Position numbers and translations under genes: made by a program. From Macropodus opercularis (lineage: Eukaryota; Chordata; Actinopteri; Anabantiformes; Osphronemidae), in NCBI GenBank assembly GCA_030770545.1, contig CM061102.1, positions 3,523,501-3,587,500 on the forward strand: a stretch of 64,000 nt of DNA, in the 5' to 3' direction. Position 1 is the stretch's first letter; the number at the start of each line of letters is the position of its first letter. The notes below the pieces were generated by a model. It saw only the letters and a list, made by a program, of their open reading frames with translations. It did no database searches and was not told the origin of the DNA. Of this stretch, positions 36,201 to 48,096 are shown one piece after another.

Positions 36201-39200
36201 TGCCAGGCCTCCATCACTCACAACAAGGCTTTGCGGGGGTTAATTCCCATGATCGCCGCCAGAAATGTGCACGAACTGTGTTGTCATTTGCAGTGTTGTT
36301 GGTCCTTTGTGGCAGCTGTGTAACCCAATCAGGGAAAGTATGTCAGTCTCAATAGTCAATTAGCGGATGGCCTCGTTATGAGTCAGTTTCTCTGTATGTG
36401 GTTGTTCTCTCTTCGTCACTTTCATAGTCAGATAGGGACTGAGCAACTACTGAGCTAACAAAATATTAAGATATATTGAGCAACTGGTCACGTCTCTGGT
36501 TTCAGGTGACGTTTCTGCTCATTTTGCTTCATCATCAACAGATTTATCCATTCTTTTATGGATTATTCTGAAAAAAAATCATAATATTCAAATCTACCTT
36601 TAGAACGTGTTGAAGAACAGAATGAAGAAACTTCATGCTGATGTTTTGCTCATAACAACAAACAGATGTATTCCAGTTTGAACAAGCTGCTTTATGATCT
36701 GTTTTCACATCCCTCCAAAACAAAAACATGTTTATACAGTTGACTTTCAGTTTATCCTGACTCACTTCCTCGTAATTGAAACAATGTGAAGGATACTTCC
36801 TGCAAACCAGTGGCTGTCGTTTCCTAATGCCGCCAGCTAATGCTGTGTTACGCACAGTAAGGAAGCATTTACGAAAACGCTCGGGCCAGAAATGAAAATC
36901 TATTCATGTTCATTTTAAACATCTGCTACAGTGATGGTCAGAGATTTTGATCCTGAGTATTTTCATGTTGTCCTTGGCGTTGAGAGCTTGGGTCTTGGCT
37001 GATACCTGCAGTCAGAGGTCAGCTGGAGTTAGAAAAACACATGTCACCTTGAATATGACATCCACTGTGTGTGGCTAATTCTGGGGTTCAGGTGTGATTA
37101 ATGACCTATTGTAGTCTGCGTATATAAGAGAAATCAGGACACAATGGAAGGTTCCTTCATGACAACGTCACCAGGCAACGGCAACATATGTTTTACAAAC
37201 TTTGCCTTTTAGTTTGGATTTTTTGAAAATTATTTAAAAAAATGTGCATTATCACCAACGCTGTTAAAAGTTCACACACTCAGTACTCAAAAAAGTGTGC
37301 AGGTATTTTCTCTCCTGTCAGAGATTCAAGTTTCTAGTCAGAATTTTAACCATTCCAAAAATGCCAGAAATCAATATTAAAATACCCAGATTTTTAAATA
37401 AACATCACAATGTATACTTTTTATACTTGTTGCACAAACAGAGTATAGCGCCACCATCATGAAGAGGCTGCTCCTGTCACCATGTGACCAATCAGACGAG
37501 CTCATCGTTGCTTATCGACGGCTGGGGGTTGGGAAGGAGAAGGGTCCGTATGAGGCAGAAGGTGAAAACAATCCTGCAGGGTGTGCAGGCTGAGAGGGAC
37601 CAAGTAGCCACTTCCTCCTGGAGAGGAACTGCGGACTTTAAAGTAAAGGAAGCAGCAACTTCAAATGCCACTTCACATGGACACCGACATTCACTCTGAC
37701 CATGCATTCGTTTGCGTTTTGTATTTAAAGCATCACAATAATATCATTATTTGCTATGTGATAACCTGCACCAACAGAATTTTTAAAAAGTTTTGGCCAT
37801 TTGGGGGCAGCAGAAGCTGCAGACGTACTGTGTTTCCAGGCCAGATTCCTCACATACAGCATCATGCAGCAGCTAAAAGGGGCAGTGGGGAGATTGGTGA
37901 GGGTGGAAATTAACTTCAACATTAAACAAAGCAAAATGTTCTTTTACTGACATAAAATATTAATTTCAGTTGTTTTACTGTGATGGTGGTCACCACAGCA
38001 TTATTCATCCATGGTTTTGTGTAAACAAACATTTTATTTGATGTCTGTGCAGATTCCTAGAAATCAAGGTTATGTTTAACCCAAAAACACTCCAGGGGTG
38101 GTGTTGAATAGCAGCTGGACTTGCTTTTGCATTTCACCTTCCACCTTCCCATCGATATCTGATCGGATGAAGCTTTATTCTAGCTCCACACTTGGTAAAA
38201 CATGAGTATGTTTTATTAAAATCCTGTACATGAAAGTAAGCATTGTTGTAAATTCCGGAAGTACTGGAGTAGTTCACTGAGCCTGAAAAATGAAAGATTT
38301 AAATAGTTTTGTTCCAGTGTGTGTGCGTTTGTGGACGTTGAGTCAAGCTGTGCGACCCTGTTTCCATTTGGAGGAGGTTCTAACACAAGTAACAAAGGTC
38401 CAAGTAGAAGCCAAGTAGAAGTATTGTACTTGTAGGTGTGTCAGTCAGGAAATGATCCAAGGTGATGGTAAGGTGAGTGTGTTTCTTAATATAATTACTG
38501 ACCTACCTCCACTTTAACAGGTCATACACATGCTTTTATGCCAGGGAGCTGTTCATTACAGGCAGATATATGGTCAATAACTCAAGCACTGATACGCACA
38601 CCACACACTCAAACATTGTATTTCTATATGTTGAACCTTGGCAGATCTAGATGAAAGACAAACCATAGCTCACATCCACATATCTTCAAATAAAGCGTTT
38701 ATACAATGTGTTTAAAGTCATTGGTTTTGTTTCTCCTAAAAACCATAATGGAAATACCTCAATGCATAAGAGAAAACTTAACTTACTGTGTGTTTTCATC
38801 ATATCATGTAATGATTAGCATATCTGCAATCCTAGAAATGTTATTGTGTATTATTCCACTGAACTGATGGGGTTGTTTTTCACTTCCCATCAGCAATTTT
38901 TGACTTTGATGACATAGAGAGAACATGTTCGGTATCTAAACTAAAATACCGTCTTGGAAACACTCACCATTAAAACATCACTCACATCATAAAACCTGGG
39001 TGTGGAGCCAGTTCTCCTCATGTTTGGGTTCGTTCCAAAGCAGATGGAGCAGCTGTGTTTGGAGAGACAGGAATTCTCTGTGACTGAAACGACCTGTAAA
39101 TGACGTCTCTCCCTCTCTAGCGTCCATCACAGACACCGCTGGAAGGTGACGTGGTTGGAATGGTACTTACTGTGAAGCATGTTTGTGCTGAACAAATTCT

Positions 39201-42200
39201 GCACACGCGGCTAACGGTAAGGTAACATCGGGGTTTCACTTGCATTGAAAATATGCCAGCAGCTGTTCTGATAATTTGCCAGTTGTTGTGTTAGAACCCA
39301 TTTATCATGAAAACACTGGTTCCACCTTCCCTAATATGAGGGCTCACCTCTGTTTGGTTATTCAGTTCAGTGTCACTCATTTAGAGTTGAGAGTAAAAAA
39401 ATCTAAAGGCATTGGTGTAGAATGTAATTGTCAAAGTAAACACAGTCTGTTGAGGTAGGTTGTTGACCTTTTATAAGCAGTATCACACAAACCATCTCAG
39501 CTAAAGGCCACAGCAACAGCTTTCAACATCAAGATTTATTTGATATTCATAGTGAGATTTTGCTGACAACATCAACTGTGATTGACCTACTGTACCAAGA
39601 CAAACATTATCAGTCTTTAGCTAATGCCTAACAATGATGTGTTTTTAGGGTGACAGGAAATAGCTTTCACTTCCCTTTTTTATGCATGACAACAGTTCAA
39701 ACAGAACTAAACATGGTGAGAGATTGACATACGAGCTAAATGAGGTAGAAGCTATTTTTAAAATGTCATAGTAGCACACAAATTAATTAATTCTTAGGGT
39801 AAAACAGCCCACTTAAAGGGTGTTGAAATGCTTAAGAGCGTAATTCATGAATGCTTGATGCATCTGCAGATCCAGAAGGAGTTGAAACTGCTGATGACTG
39901 TTTGCAAAATGATGCTTCAAAGAGGATGACAAATGACACAAGTGGGGGAAAAAAGACATGAATGAAAGTAGCGAGGGAATGAGGACAGATGACAAATGGG
40001 AAGCAGCTTACAAGAGTCACACAGTGTGGAGTCAACAAAAGGAAGGAAACAGAAAGTGTGATGATGAGGGGAGGGGGGTTGAAAGCGGAGTGATGATGCA
40101 TAAAATGAGAGGGGGGAAATGGGAGAGTGAGCGATGGAAAGAGTGGCACAGGAAGAGTGACAGCGGCGATGATGAGAGGGAGAGAAAAAACAGAGCGAAT
40201 GGAACGATAGGTGCTGACTGGCAGAAAGCGTGTTTATTTTTCTTTGCCTCGTTCCTCTGAGAAGTCACGCTTTCATGTCTTCTCCCTGTGGCCAGTCACA
40301 GCAACTTAGCATGCGATGGAAGGCTTGTATGTAGTTATGCATCAGGTGGGGAGATACGAACGGTCCTGCTGTGTGTAGTGAGTGGAAGGACATGGCACAA
40401 AGTCAAAGAAAGTCTTTGTTGTGTTTTTTTAGCATTACTTTATTAACAGAAAATGCAGAGCATCACATTACAGACAGACAAGCCTGTACTCAACAAGGAG
40501 GAATGTGTGCAGCAACCCACACTTCTGGGCTCTTATGGCTGAATCAGGGACAATAAAAACAGAGCTACTAAGGTGGATGGTTGTTGGCCTAGTGGAAACA
40601 GAGCAAACTTTGGTTTTTTACATTGAAATGTGAAGTTGTATTTTACCTGGTGTTTCGGGGGTGAAATGCGTGTGTCTGAGAGAAACCAAAGAACCAGTGG
40701 TCAATTAGCCTTCTCAGCATTTTGTTTGTGAAGCATTTGTTGTCTGCTCATCCCTATCCCTAAAGTGTAAACATGATAAATGTTAAAATGTCAAGCCCAG
40801 CATTGCATTAACGTTACACTGCATGGACCCAGAGGCTGCCGGACGTGCCCACACGTCTGGTATGTCAGGGTGTAAGGTGCAGTAGGTCAGGGCTAGACAA
40901 TGGTGTCAGCTGTCACGGAGTGCAGCAGATTTATGACAGACTGCGGGGCCCAGGTCCGAACACTGCTGTACGTGAATGCCAGGCCTCCAAATACCCACCC
41001 ACACAATGGCACATTTGGCCAATGGGAACAAAGCTGATCAACACCGGGTTTAAATGTTGAAATGTCGTGCCCCATTGTAATCTATGGACTCATTTGCCTT
41101 CAGTCACAGACTAATCACTTGTGTGTGTCTGCTTCTTGTTTTAATTAACATTTCAATTAGCCAGTCAAAATAAGCTGCATGAAAGTATTAATTTGTGGAG
41201 GGTATACCATAACATCAGGAAGCAGCACAGGATGGGCTGAGTGGTCCAGTTACAGGATATACTGAACACAGACAGCAGCTCACAGAAGAACAAACGGGCT
41301 GCACAAAGCACCCAGCTGAGGCTGGGAATGTGTTGTTTCTCACAGTAAATTACTGCTGTATTATTTTGGTGCAGGTATGTTTCTTTGCACAATATAGTCA
41401 AGAAGAAGCACCTGAGGCTTTGTACACTGTTCATCCTGTTCTGCAACTTGTTTTGCAACATTTCTGTGGCTGCTGCTGCTGCTCTTGACAACTTAATGTA
41501 TGTGTTATATACACTATGACTTCGTATTTCTTTACGGTCATGATAAAGTTGTTTCGTGGTGTCATTGCACAGCACATGATGCCGTATTTTGACAGGCACA
41601 AGTCATGTTTATGTGTAATGTGATAAATAAAGCAGTGTGACTAGTGATGCAGCAACTAAGGATGCAGAGAGATGGAGAAATCCTTGACAGAATGAAGGAG
41701 CAACATGTCTTCACTGATCCTCTAGCAGTTAGGAGATGATGTATGGAGCTGAGGATGTGGAGAGAGGGGAAGGGTTTGGACAGGGACAGGAAGAGATATG
41801 GAGAGGAATGTGCCAGGGTGATAGACAGCACGGTATACCTCCGTCTTTTTTTCCCACACATGAACAAGTCATGACGTAAATAAGACAAACAGAGGAAAAC
41901 GCATGTGCAGACTTACAGGTGCATTAGTCTTTTCACATGTGTTTTATTTTCATTTGCACATGCAGAGTGACAGACCTCAGCAAGAATGACTGGTGCTTAA
42001 AAGATCACAGTTATCTCTGATCAGTTCTTCTGGCCACATATATCACACATGTCCCTGACACACCCTGTCATGAAAAGGAAAGTGGTCATAAAAAAAATTC
42101 AGGGGCCATAAATGATCAAATTCAAAGAAAGAGGAAAGAGACATGGTGTATGGTGTATGTTTCCTGTTTCCACTAACAAAAGAAAGAACAAATTATGACT

Positions 42201-43690
42201 CACTCAAACAAACACATGTAACCTATTGTTTAAAGGTTTACTAAAGATGACCGTACATTCTTCCTCATTCGTGATGCAGTCATCTGATAAATAACATACA
42301 TGCAATTCTTGCAATGTATGTGTCTTCATCTTCATGACACTGAGAAAAATGAACACGAACATTTCCGTATTTATAAAAGATGATTTTGGTCGTTATGCAG
42401 TAGATTTGCTTGCACACTGCTCTCATCTAGATTCTTGGAGTCTAGTGGTGCTTGTATGTCAAAGGCTCTTCTTATGTGCATGCAGGATATCGTCAGCATA
42501 AACTGAGAGAACGCTCTGTTCTGCTTGAGAGCTTTAGCTGAGAATACACCTTGGTGCATTTCGTGGTTTAACTGTGTGCTTTAGTTGATCTGATAATGCC
42601 TTTAGAATATGATCAAGTCATCAGTCATCAATCAAATGCTAACTGATAGACACGTGTCTGAAATCAGTCATGATAAGTTCAGGCCACCATTTCCCCATCA
42701 CAGGCTTGACTGAGATAAGTGCCTTCATGTGACATGGTGGCCAACAGTCCTCCACAGTGCGATGGCTGGATAAAACACTGTCTTGGTGGTACAGCAGGAA
42801 GGAGGAGTTAGTTATTGTCCTCAACAACAGGGACAAGCTCAGATGGGTATCGGCAGGAGGCCAGGAACTGATCCTTGTAGAACCCCTGCAATCTGAGGAT
42901 TCACTGTGTTGATCACAGCAGGCGGCAGTAGGAGTATGAGAACGTGAGAAAGGTTAATTCTAGCGCCGTCAAAAACCACAAAAGGGAAGTAACCATGTAC
43001 CACTAGGTAGCTTTTCACCCTTCACCTCGAGGCAGTAGCCCGCGACTGCATCATTATCGCTACAGTAAAAAGTGTTTTTCCAATTATTTAAGACTGCCCC
43101 GTCCATATTAACATACTTTATTCACAGAGCAAGCCTATAAAGCTGCAGGTAGGGGGTCAGACACTGTAGATTAGGAATAAAACCTTTAGCTGTGACTGTA
43201 CCTCTGCTCCGAAAACTTACAAGAGTAATACAAAGCGCTGACAAACACACTGTCATCTGCAGTGTGAACATGTACCACCACATCCACGACGCAGCCTGTT
43301 TTCTGAGAACATGGTGTTCTTTTGTGGTTTCTTTGTGGTGGTTTCTATATAGCTCTATCTCACCTAACCTCCACTGAACTTTAGCTCCATATCTCAGTAG
43401 AATACAGTTAACCAAACTGAAAACAAGATGTCAAGGTAGGTGAAAAATATAACAAATGCAGTTCCCAGGTTAGACTGCTTGTGCTGTTATGACTGGAACT
43501 ACAGGTAACCAGAAGCCAAGAGCAGAAGTCTGGTTTTCATTCCACATCAAAATGTTCCTGAAGTAGGGCAGTACTGAAAAAATAAGCTTTAAATAAATAC
43601 AGGTCAAAAAAATAAAGTGTTGCAGAAAGAACAGGTTGCTGCCAAGCTGTCATTACGCTGCAGACATGCGATATACACTAAAAGCCGTTC
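36201..43690. other. Gene-free interval between ablim3 and adrb2
   Basis: About 7.5 kb with only short open frames lacking recognisable domains or a coherent exon chain. It has a purine-rich stretch 39960-40200 and a GCTGCTGCTGCTGCT run near 41470. In human the neighbouring gene at this position is SH3TC2; I see no trace of its SH3 or TPR exons. The two flanking genes are divergent, so promoters and enhancers for both are expected here. Confidence 0.55.
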
Positions 43691-43700
43691 CTTGTCCTCT

Positions 43701-43748
43701 GATTGGCTCCCATTTTGCTGTGATGTCATCAGCCTTGCCTATAAAAAG
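43701..43748 (+). promoter_or_regulatory. adrb2: adrb2 core promoter: CCAAT, CRE-like and TATA boxes
   Basis: Within 48 bp there are an inverted CCAAT box (ATTGG, 43702-43706), a CRE/ATF-like site (TGATGTCATC, 43721-43730) and a strong TATA box (TATAAAAAG, 43740-43748). Order and spacing are those of a focused vertebrate promoter, predicting transcription start near 43770. A CRE would suit cAMP feedback on a cAMP-raising receptor. Assignment to adrb2, 2.2 kb downstream, rests on the compatible splice donor at 44009. Confidence 0.65.
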
Positions 43749-43769
43749 GGTGAAGGGCTCTGCCGCTTC

Positions 43770-44008
43770 AAAAGGGCAAGTGTGGCTGACGGCTGGAAGG
43801 GCGAGGTTGTGCGTGAGCATGCACGGGAAGGAGAGACTGAGCGAGCCTGTGTGGATGTCACTCCAGAGCTAGACGCACAAGACTCAGCAAAAGAGGAAGA
43901 GAAACTGAGAAACTTGAAGGGGCTGCTGACAGGCACATTAAAATGTGGAGTTAGAAGCTCCTGGATTATCAAAGTACTGGATTTCAAAGCTCATAGCCGA
44001 GTCTGGAG
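43770..44008 (+). other. adrb2: Inferred non-coding first exon of adrb2
   Basis: From about 25 bp after the TATA box to a good donor (GGAG then GTAGGA at 44009). The matching acceptor would be TTACAAATGCAG ending at 45986, three bases before the best-placed ATG. This gives a roughly 240-nt leader and a 1.98-kb first intron. The splice is inferred from sequence. Confidence 0.5.
43819..43872 (+). promoter_or_regulatory. Upstream ORF of 17 codons in adrb2 leader
   Basis: ATG at 43819 opens a 17-codon frame (MHGKERLSEPVWMSLQS) ending in TAG at 43870-43872, entirely inside the inferred leader exon. A further three-codon frame (ATG TGG AGT TAG) follows near 43942. Mammalian ADRB2 has a leader cistron of 19 codons that represses translation. 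This is similar in size and place but not in peptide sequence. Confidence 0.45.
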
Positions 44009-45986
44009 GTAGGAAAACCGACTGTTACAGTGTATGAACATATGGTTCATACATATGCTGTGTTTTCATCAGTGCATGCGTGTGTCATAAAACTGCGATT
44101 GTGGTCAGTTTTTTGTAAGAATTTACAGGATTATGTGCTGAATTAAATATCAATAACATTTTTTTGTACATTTGTAATAAAAAGTGGTATTCAGTCCATA
44201 GAACAAGTTTTTTAGCAAGACTCATTTTTTATTTCGCTTCCAAAGGAATAAAAATTAGAAAATAATTTCACATACACAACTAATTTGATGATTTATCTTC
44301 ATGGGTTTATTCTAAAACAACACATATAGATAAGATTTTTAAGCTTAGACGAACTGAAACTTTATAAGACATGCCAGTTATTTGTTATCATGCTTGTCAC
44401 CATCTCACCAAAGCCTCTTCCCAGTTTATTCCACTAATCATGGCTCGGAATGTGCATTGTTGTGTTGTACACGTGCACTCGAGGCTGTGTGTTTATGTTT
44501 GTGCATGTACTATTCTGTGTGTTTAAGTGCTTAGGAAAAGCGCCACCACCTACCGGTAAGCTTCCTCTGGCTAAATGTTAGAGTTTTTATGTGTCAGTGA
44601 ATCTTTTGTGTTTGGTTGCTGCTCATGCTGAAATGGTCGACTGTCTGTGTTTGTGTATACTGTTTAAACAGCTCGGACAGGGAGAAGAGCAGAACCTCTT
44701 GCACAATATTGACTATATATTAGTGCACATAAACATCCAGATTACTGATTGATCAGTGGGGGTAGTGACCAGGCACAAGCCACCATTAGGTTCCACTACT
44801 GCAAAGGGGGGGCGTTCAGGCTTTTGGAGGAAAGCAGTGAGTGCAGTATATGTAGCCAAATATTAAATCATTCATTTGTTTGAGTTAAAACTTTTAAGCA
44901 GAAAAAAAAGATTTAAACAGATTTTTAAAATGAACCCACAGGAGATCCATCATTTATGGGGGTATATTGGATATAATGACCTTTTTATGCGGGACTGACG
45001 GCGCACTAACGCAGATAAATTGTGGTGCCCTGCAAAAGCAACGCAAAGACACTGAGGCTTTGTTTATCAAGGGCAGCAAATTACACCACTTGTTAGATGA
45101 CTGACAATCTCATCATGGTAAACCATGGTGTTTTTTTAAGAGCTTCCCAAATTCAACAATTTTCTTATTGACCACAGAAGAGCTGGGTAAATACCACAGA
45201 ATCAATGTGCCTCTTTACAGCTGACATTAATATGTGTGTAAGCACAAGACTCAGTATTCACAGAGAAGATGCAGCTGACTGAACAACCTCTGGAGGTGCA
45301 CTGAAAGAAAACATGTGCTGCCTCCTTGTAATATAAAACGGCATGTATGAAATAAAACTGGCAGAATGCAGTTCAGATATTTTTAATTGCTTATGTTCAA
45401 AATCAAGCAAAATCCCAAACAGGAATCACCAGGTGTCTGCTGTCAGTGAGGCCACTGCCGTAAAATGGTCTGTATGTGTTTTTGTAGAACATGTGCGCTG
45501 CACAGCATGACTATAAATTAAAGAACACAAATGTTCATTGTATAAACTCAAACAGACCTATAGATAGTTAGGATTCCATGCTCTGGTAATGCTTTCGCTT
45601 TTCATAGCAGGACACAATGCAGGCCTCTCATGCAATAAGAACAAGAAGAAGCTATAATCATACAGCAGCTTAACCCTCTGCAGTCTCAAGGTTGTAAATT
45701 CAAATATATTTTGTCTCCCAAACAATATACACAAATATATATATAACTGTTGTAGTTCAGGGACACTCATTATCTCTGCACGCCCACCCCCCTGTGTATC
45801 AGTGTGTAGTGTGCACAGTGGCAGAAGCTGCTCTGCCTCTGATCACACCTGGATGGTCAAGAACAACCCACAACCAGGCAAAACACACACCAACACACAG
45901 CCATCGTCTGCAGAACTTCACTTTCACACACCTTTCATCTGAATCCATTCATTGTGACGGAAGCGGTTTTTGTGTTACAAATGCAG
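44009..45986 (+). other. Inferred adrb2 5' intron
   Basis: AT-rich, bounded by the donor at 44009 and the acceptor CAG ending at 45986. No exon recognised inside. Confidence 0.45.
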
Positions 45987-45989
45987 GTC

Positions 45990-48096
45990 ATGGCATCAGT
46001 GAGTACTGTGCCAACTCTGGCTAACCTGTCGCAGCACATCAATGCCTCGCTGGCGAATGAGAGGCCAGCGAGCTCTTCGGAGTACAGCCATCCAGAGCTC
46101 GTGCTGCTGGGCGTTGCAATGGCCATTCTGGTTCTGGCCATCGTTTTTGGTAAGCTGATGAAGTTTTGCACGTATTGTCTGGTATAAACCACATTTGACA
46201 CTGATCGATCACATTTTTCTCCTTCCCAGGTAACGTGTTGGTGATCACGGTAATCTTGCGGTTCCAGAGGCTCCAGACGGTCACTAACCTCTTCATCGCC
46301 TCGCTGGCTGTGGCTGACCTCATCATGGGCGTGGTCGTGGTGCCCTTTGGCTCCAGTTACATCCTGCTGGAGCATTGGCACTTTGGAAACTTTATGTGTG
46401 AGTTCTGGACAGCGACGGACGTGTTGTGTGTGACGGCCAGTATTGAAACGCTGTGTGTGATCGCTCTGGACCGCTACCTCGCCATCACGTTGCCGCTCCG
46501 ATACCCAGTGCTTCTCACCAGGTATGACAGAGCAGTGTGGCTATAATATTTACATATTAAAACACGGAACTGCATTTTATAAGACAGATGCAAAAATCTA
46601 GACACAGGCATGAATAAACAGGTTGTTTATACCAGGAATCCTAAAGACAGGAATAGTTTTGCACTCACAGTCTTCCTGCTCAAACTTTCCAGCATGTATC
46701 CCCACATCACCCATGGATGTGACAGCAGGTGTTTTCTATCTACCGTGAAAGGCAAACTCCCTTTGTGATATCACTTATGGGTGTTGCCAAAGCTGCAACA
46801 TGCTGGAAAAACCCCATTAGGCAGCACAACGACAAAAATCAGTCTATGCTGGAGCGAAGCAGCTCGACACTGCAGTGCTTGCGCTTCTTAACGCACCAGT
46901 AAATGGGGATATTTCTGGTTCTGCTTCATACATTTTGATACCTGCTGCTGTCCATTGGGAAGATTACAATGTTTTAAGATTTACTGTAAGATACAGCCTT
47001 TTAGGACAATTAAATTTACTGACAGTAGTTTAGCTTTTAAACTCACCAGTACCATGATAATTCAGACACGAGTATTTCTCATTCTTTCTCGTGTTTCCTG
47101 CTGCCGACCAGGGTTCGGGCCTTTGTGGTTGTCCTTGGAGTCTGGGCTGTGGCTTCCCTCATCTCCTTCCTGCCCATCCACCTGAAGTTATGGGTGGCAC
47201 GTGATGAGAAATCCCAACAGTGTTTAGCCAACGAAACATGTTGCGAGTTCAACACCAACCCAGAGTATGCAGTATCTTCGTCAATCGTGTCCTTCTACCT
47301 GCCACTGGTGGTGATGATCTTCTTGTACTCGCGGGTTTTCCAGGAGGCTCAGAAGCAGCTGGAGAAAATCAGAGGACAGGAGAGGTATTTTTATAACTTG
47401 CATTACACGGGACAACTGGCTTATCCTGATGAAACCCCCGCAATGACTAAACTCGGGGCAAAGACTGAGGTGGGAGGGCAAGCGAAACTAAACATGCAGG
47501 AAAAGAGAGCAAGAGCAGAAAAAGGAGGCGGGAAACACTCTGCAACAAAGCGTCTGAAGTTCTGTCTCAAGGAGCACAAAGCTGTAAAAACTCTGGGGAT
47601 TATCATGGGCACCTTCACACTTTGTTGGCTGCCCTTCTTTATCCTCAACATTATCACGAGTTTCCCCGACTTAGGTGACGTGAAACTGCTTTCTAGACTC
47701 TTCAACTGGCTCGGCTACTGCAACTCAGCCTTTAACCCGCTCATCTACTGTCGCAGCCCCGACTTCAGACACGCCTTTCAGGAGATACTCTGTCTGAGGG
47801 GCAAAGGAAGAATCCGGGAAAGGAGGAGAGCGTGGGGATGGTGCAGGGACAGAGAGTGTTACTCCAATCCCCCGTGCAGGATGAATGGGGACTCAGCTTT
47901 GAGCGGTGTGGTGGACGTACAGCAGAGTTCAGGGTGGACTTCAAGTACAGTTGTCCCGGACAGTCCACTAAATCTGGCGCCTCCAGCCACCTGCTGTGAG
48001 CAGGTTTTAGACGTTGCTCCAGGTTCGCTGACACAGTGGCAGGCTGACAGTTCTGCTAAGGGAAGCTGTACGGAAAACCTGGCTTCTGTCGCATGA
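45990..48096 (+). CDS. adrb2: Beta-adrenergic receptor, beta-2 type, with two coding introns
   Basis: Coding exons are 45990-46149, 46230-46521 and 47112-48096, giving 478 residues. It is a class A GPCR coupled to Gs that binds adrenaline and noradrenaline at the plasma membrane. Visible hallmarks: N-glycosylation sites NLS and NAS; TM1 GNVLVITVI; TM3 with the amine-binding Asp in WTATDVLCVTASIE; DRY; ECL2 NETCC; TM5 serines in AVSSSIVSFY; TM6 CWLPFF; TM7 NWLGYCNSAFNPLIY; then CRSPDF. FQEAQKQLEKI favours the beta-2 subtype, as does its place beside ablim3. ICL3 (about 60 residues) and the tail are longer than in human (413 residues in all). Start: ATG 45990 has G at -3 and +4; an in-frame ATG at 45981 has a poor context. 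Reading through the first intron hits a stop after FGKLMKFCTYCLV, so splicing is required. Confidence 0.93.
46150..46229 (+). other. adrb2: adrb2 coding intron 1 (80 nt)
   Basis: GTAAGC donor and a CTTCCCAG acceptor interrupt the glycine codon at the TM1 GNVLV motif in phase 1. In-frame stops inside show it must be removed. Confidence 0.88.
46522..47111 (+). other. adrb2: adrb2 coding intron 2 (590 nt)
   Basis: Donor GTATGA after TLPLRYPVLLTR and acceptor CCGACCAG split an arginine codon in phase 2, in intracellular loop 2 just before TM4. Confidence 0.88.

Noticed and set aside
43617..44012. 131-codon plus-strand open frame over the adrb2 promoter and leader
   Set aside because: It has no ATG downstream of the TATA box and no domain. 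The region is better explained as promoter plus untranslated leader.
45954..45989. Receptor start further upstream, at 45954 or 45981
   Set aside because: 45954 is GTG, not ATG. ATG 45981 has C at -3 and would fall before the likely splice acceptor ending at 45986. ATG 45990 fits better, although 45981 cannot be fully excluded.
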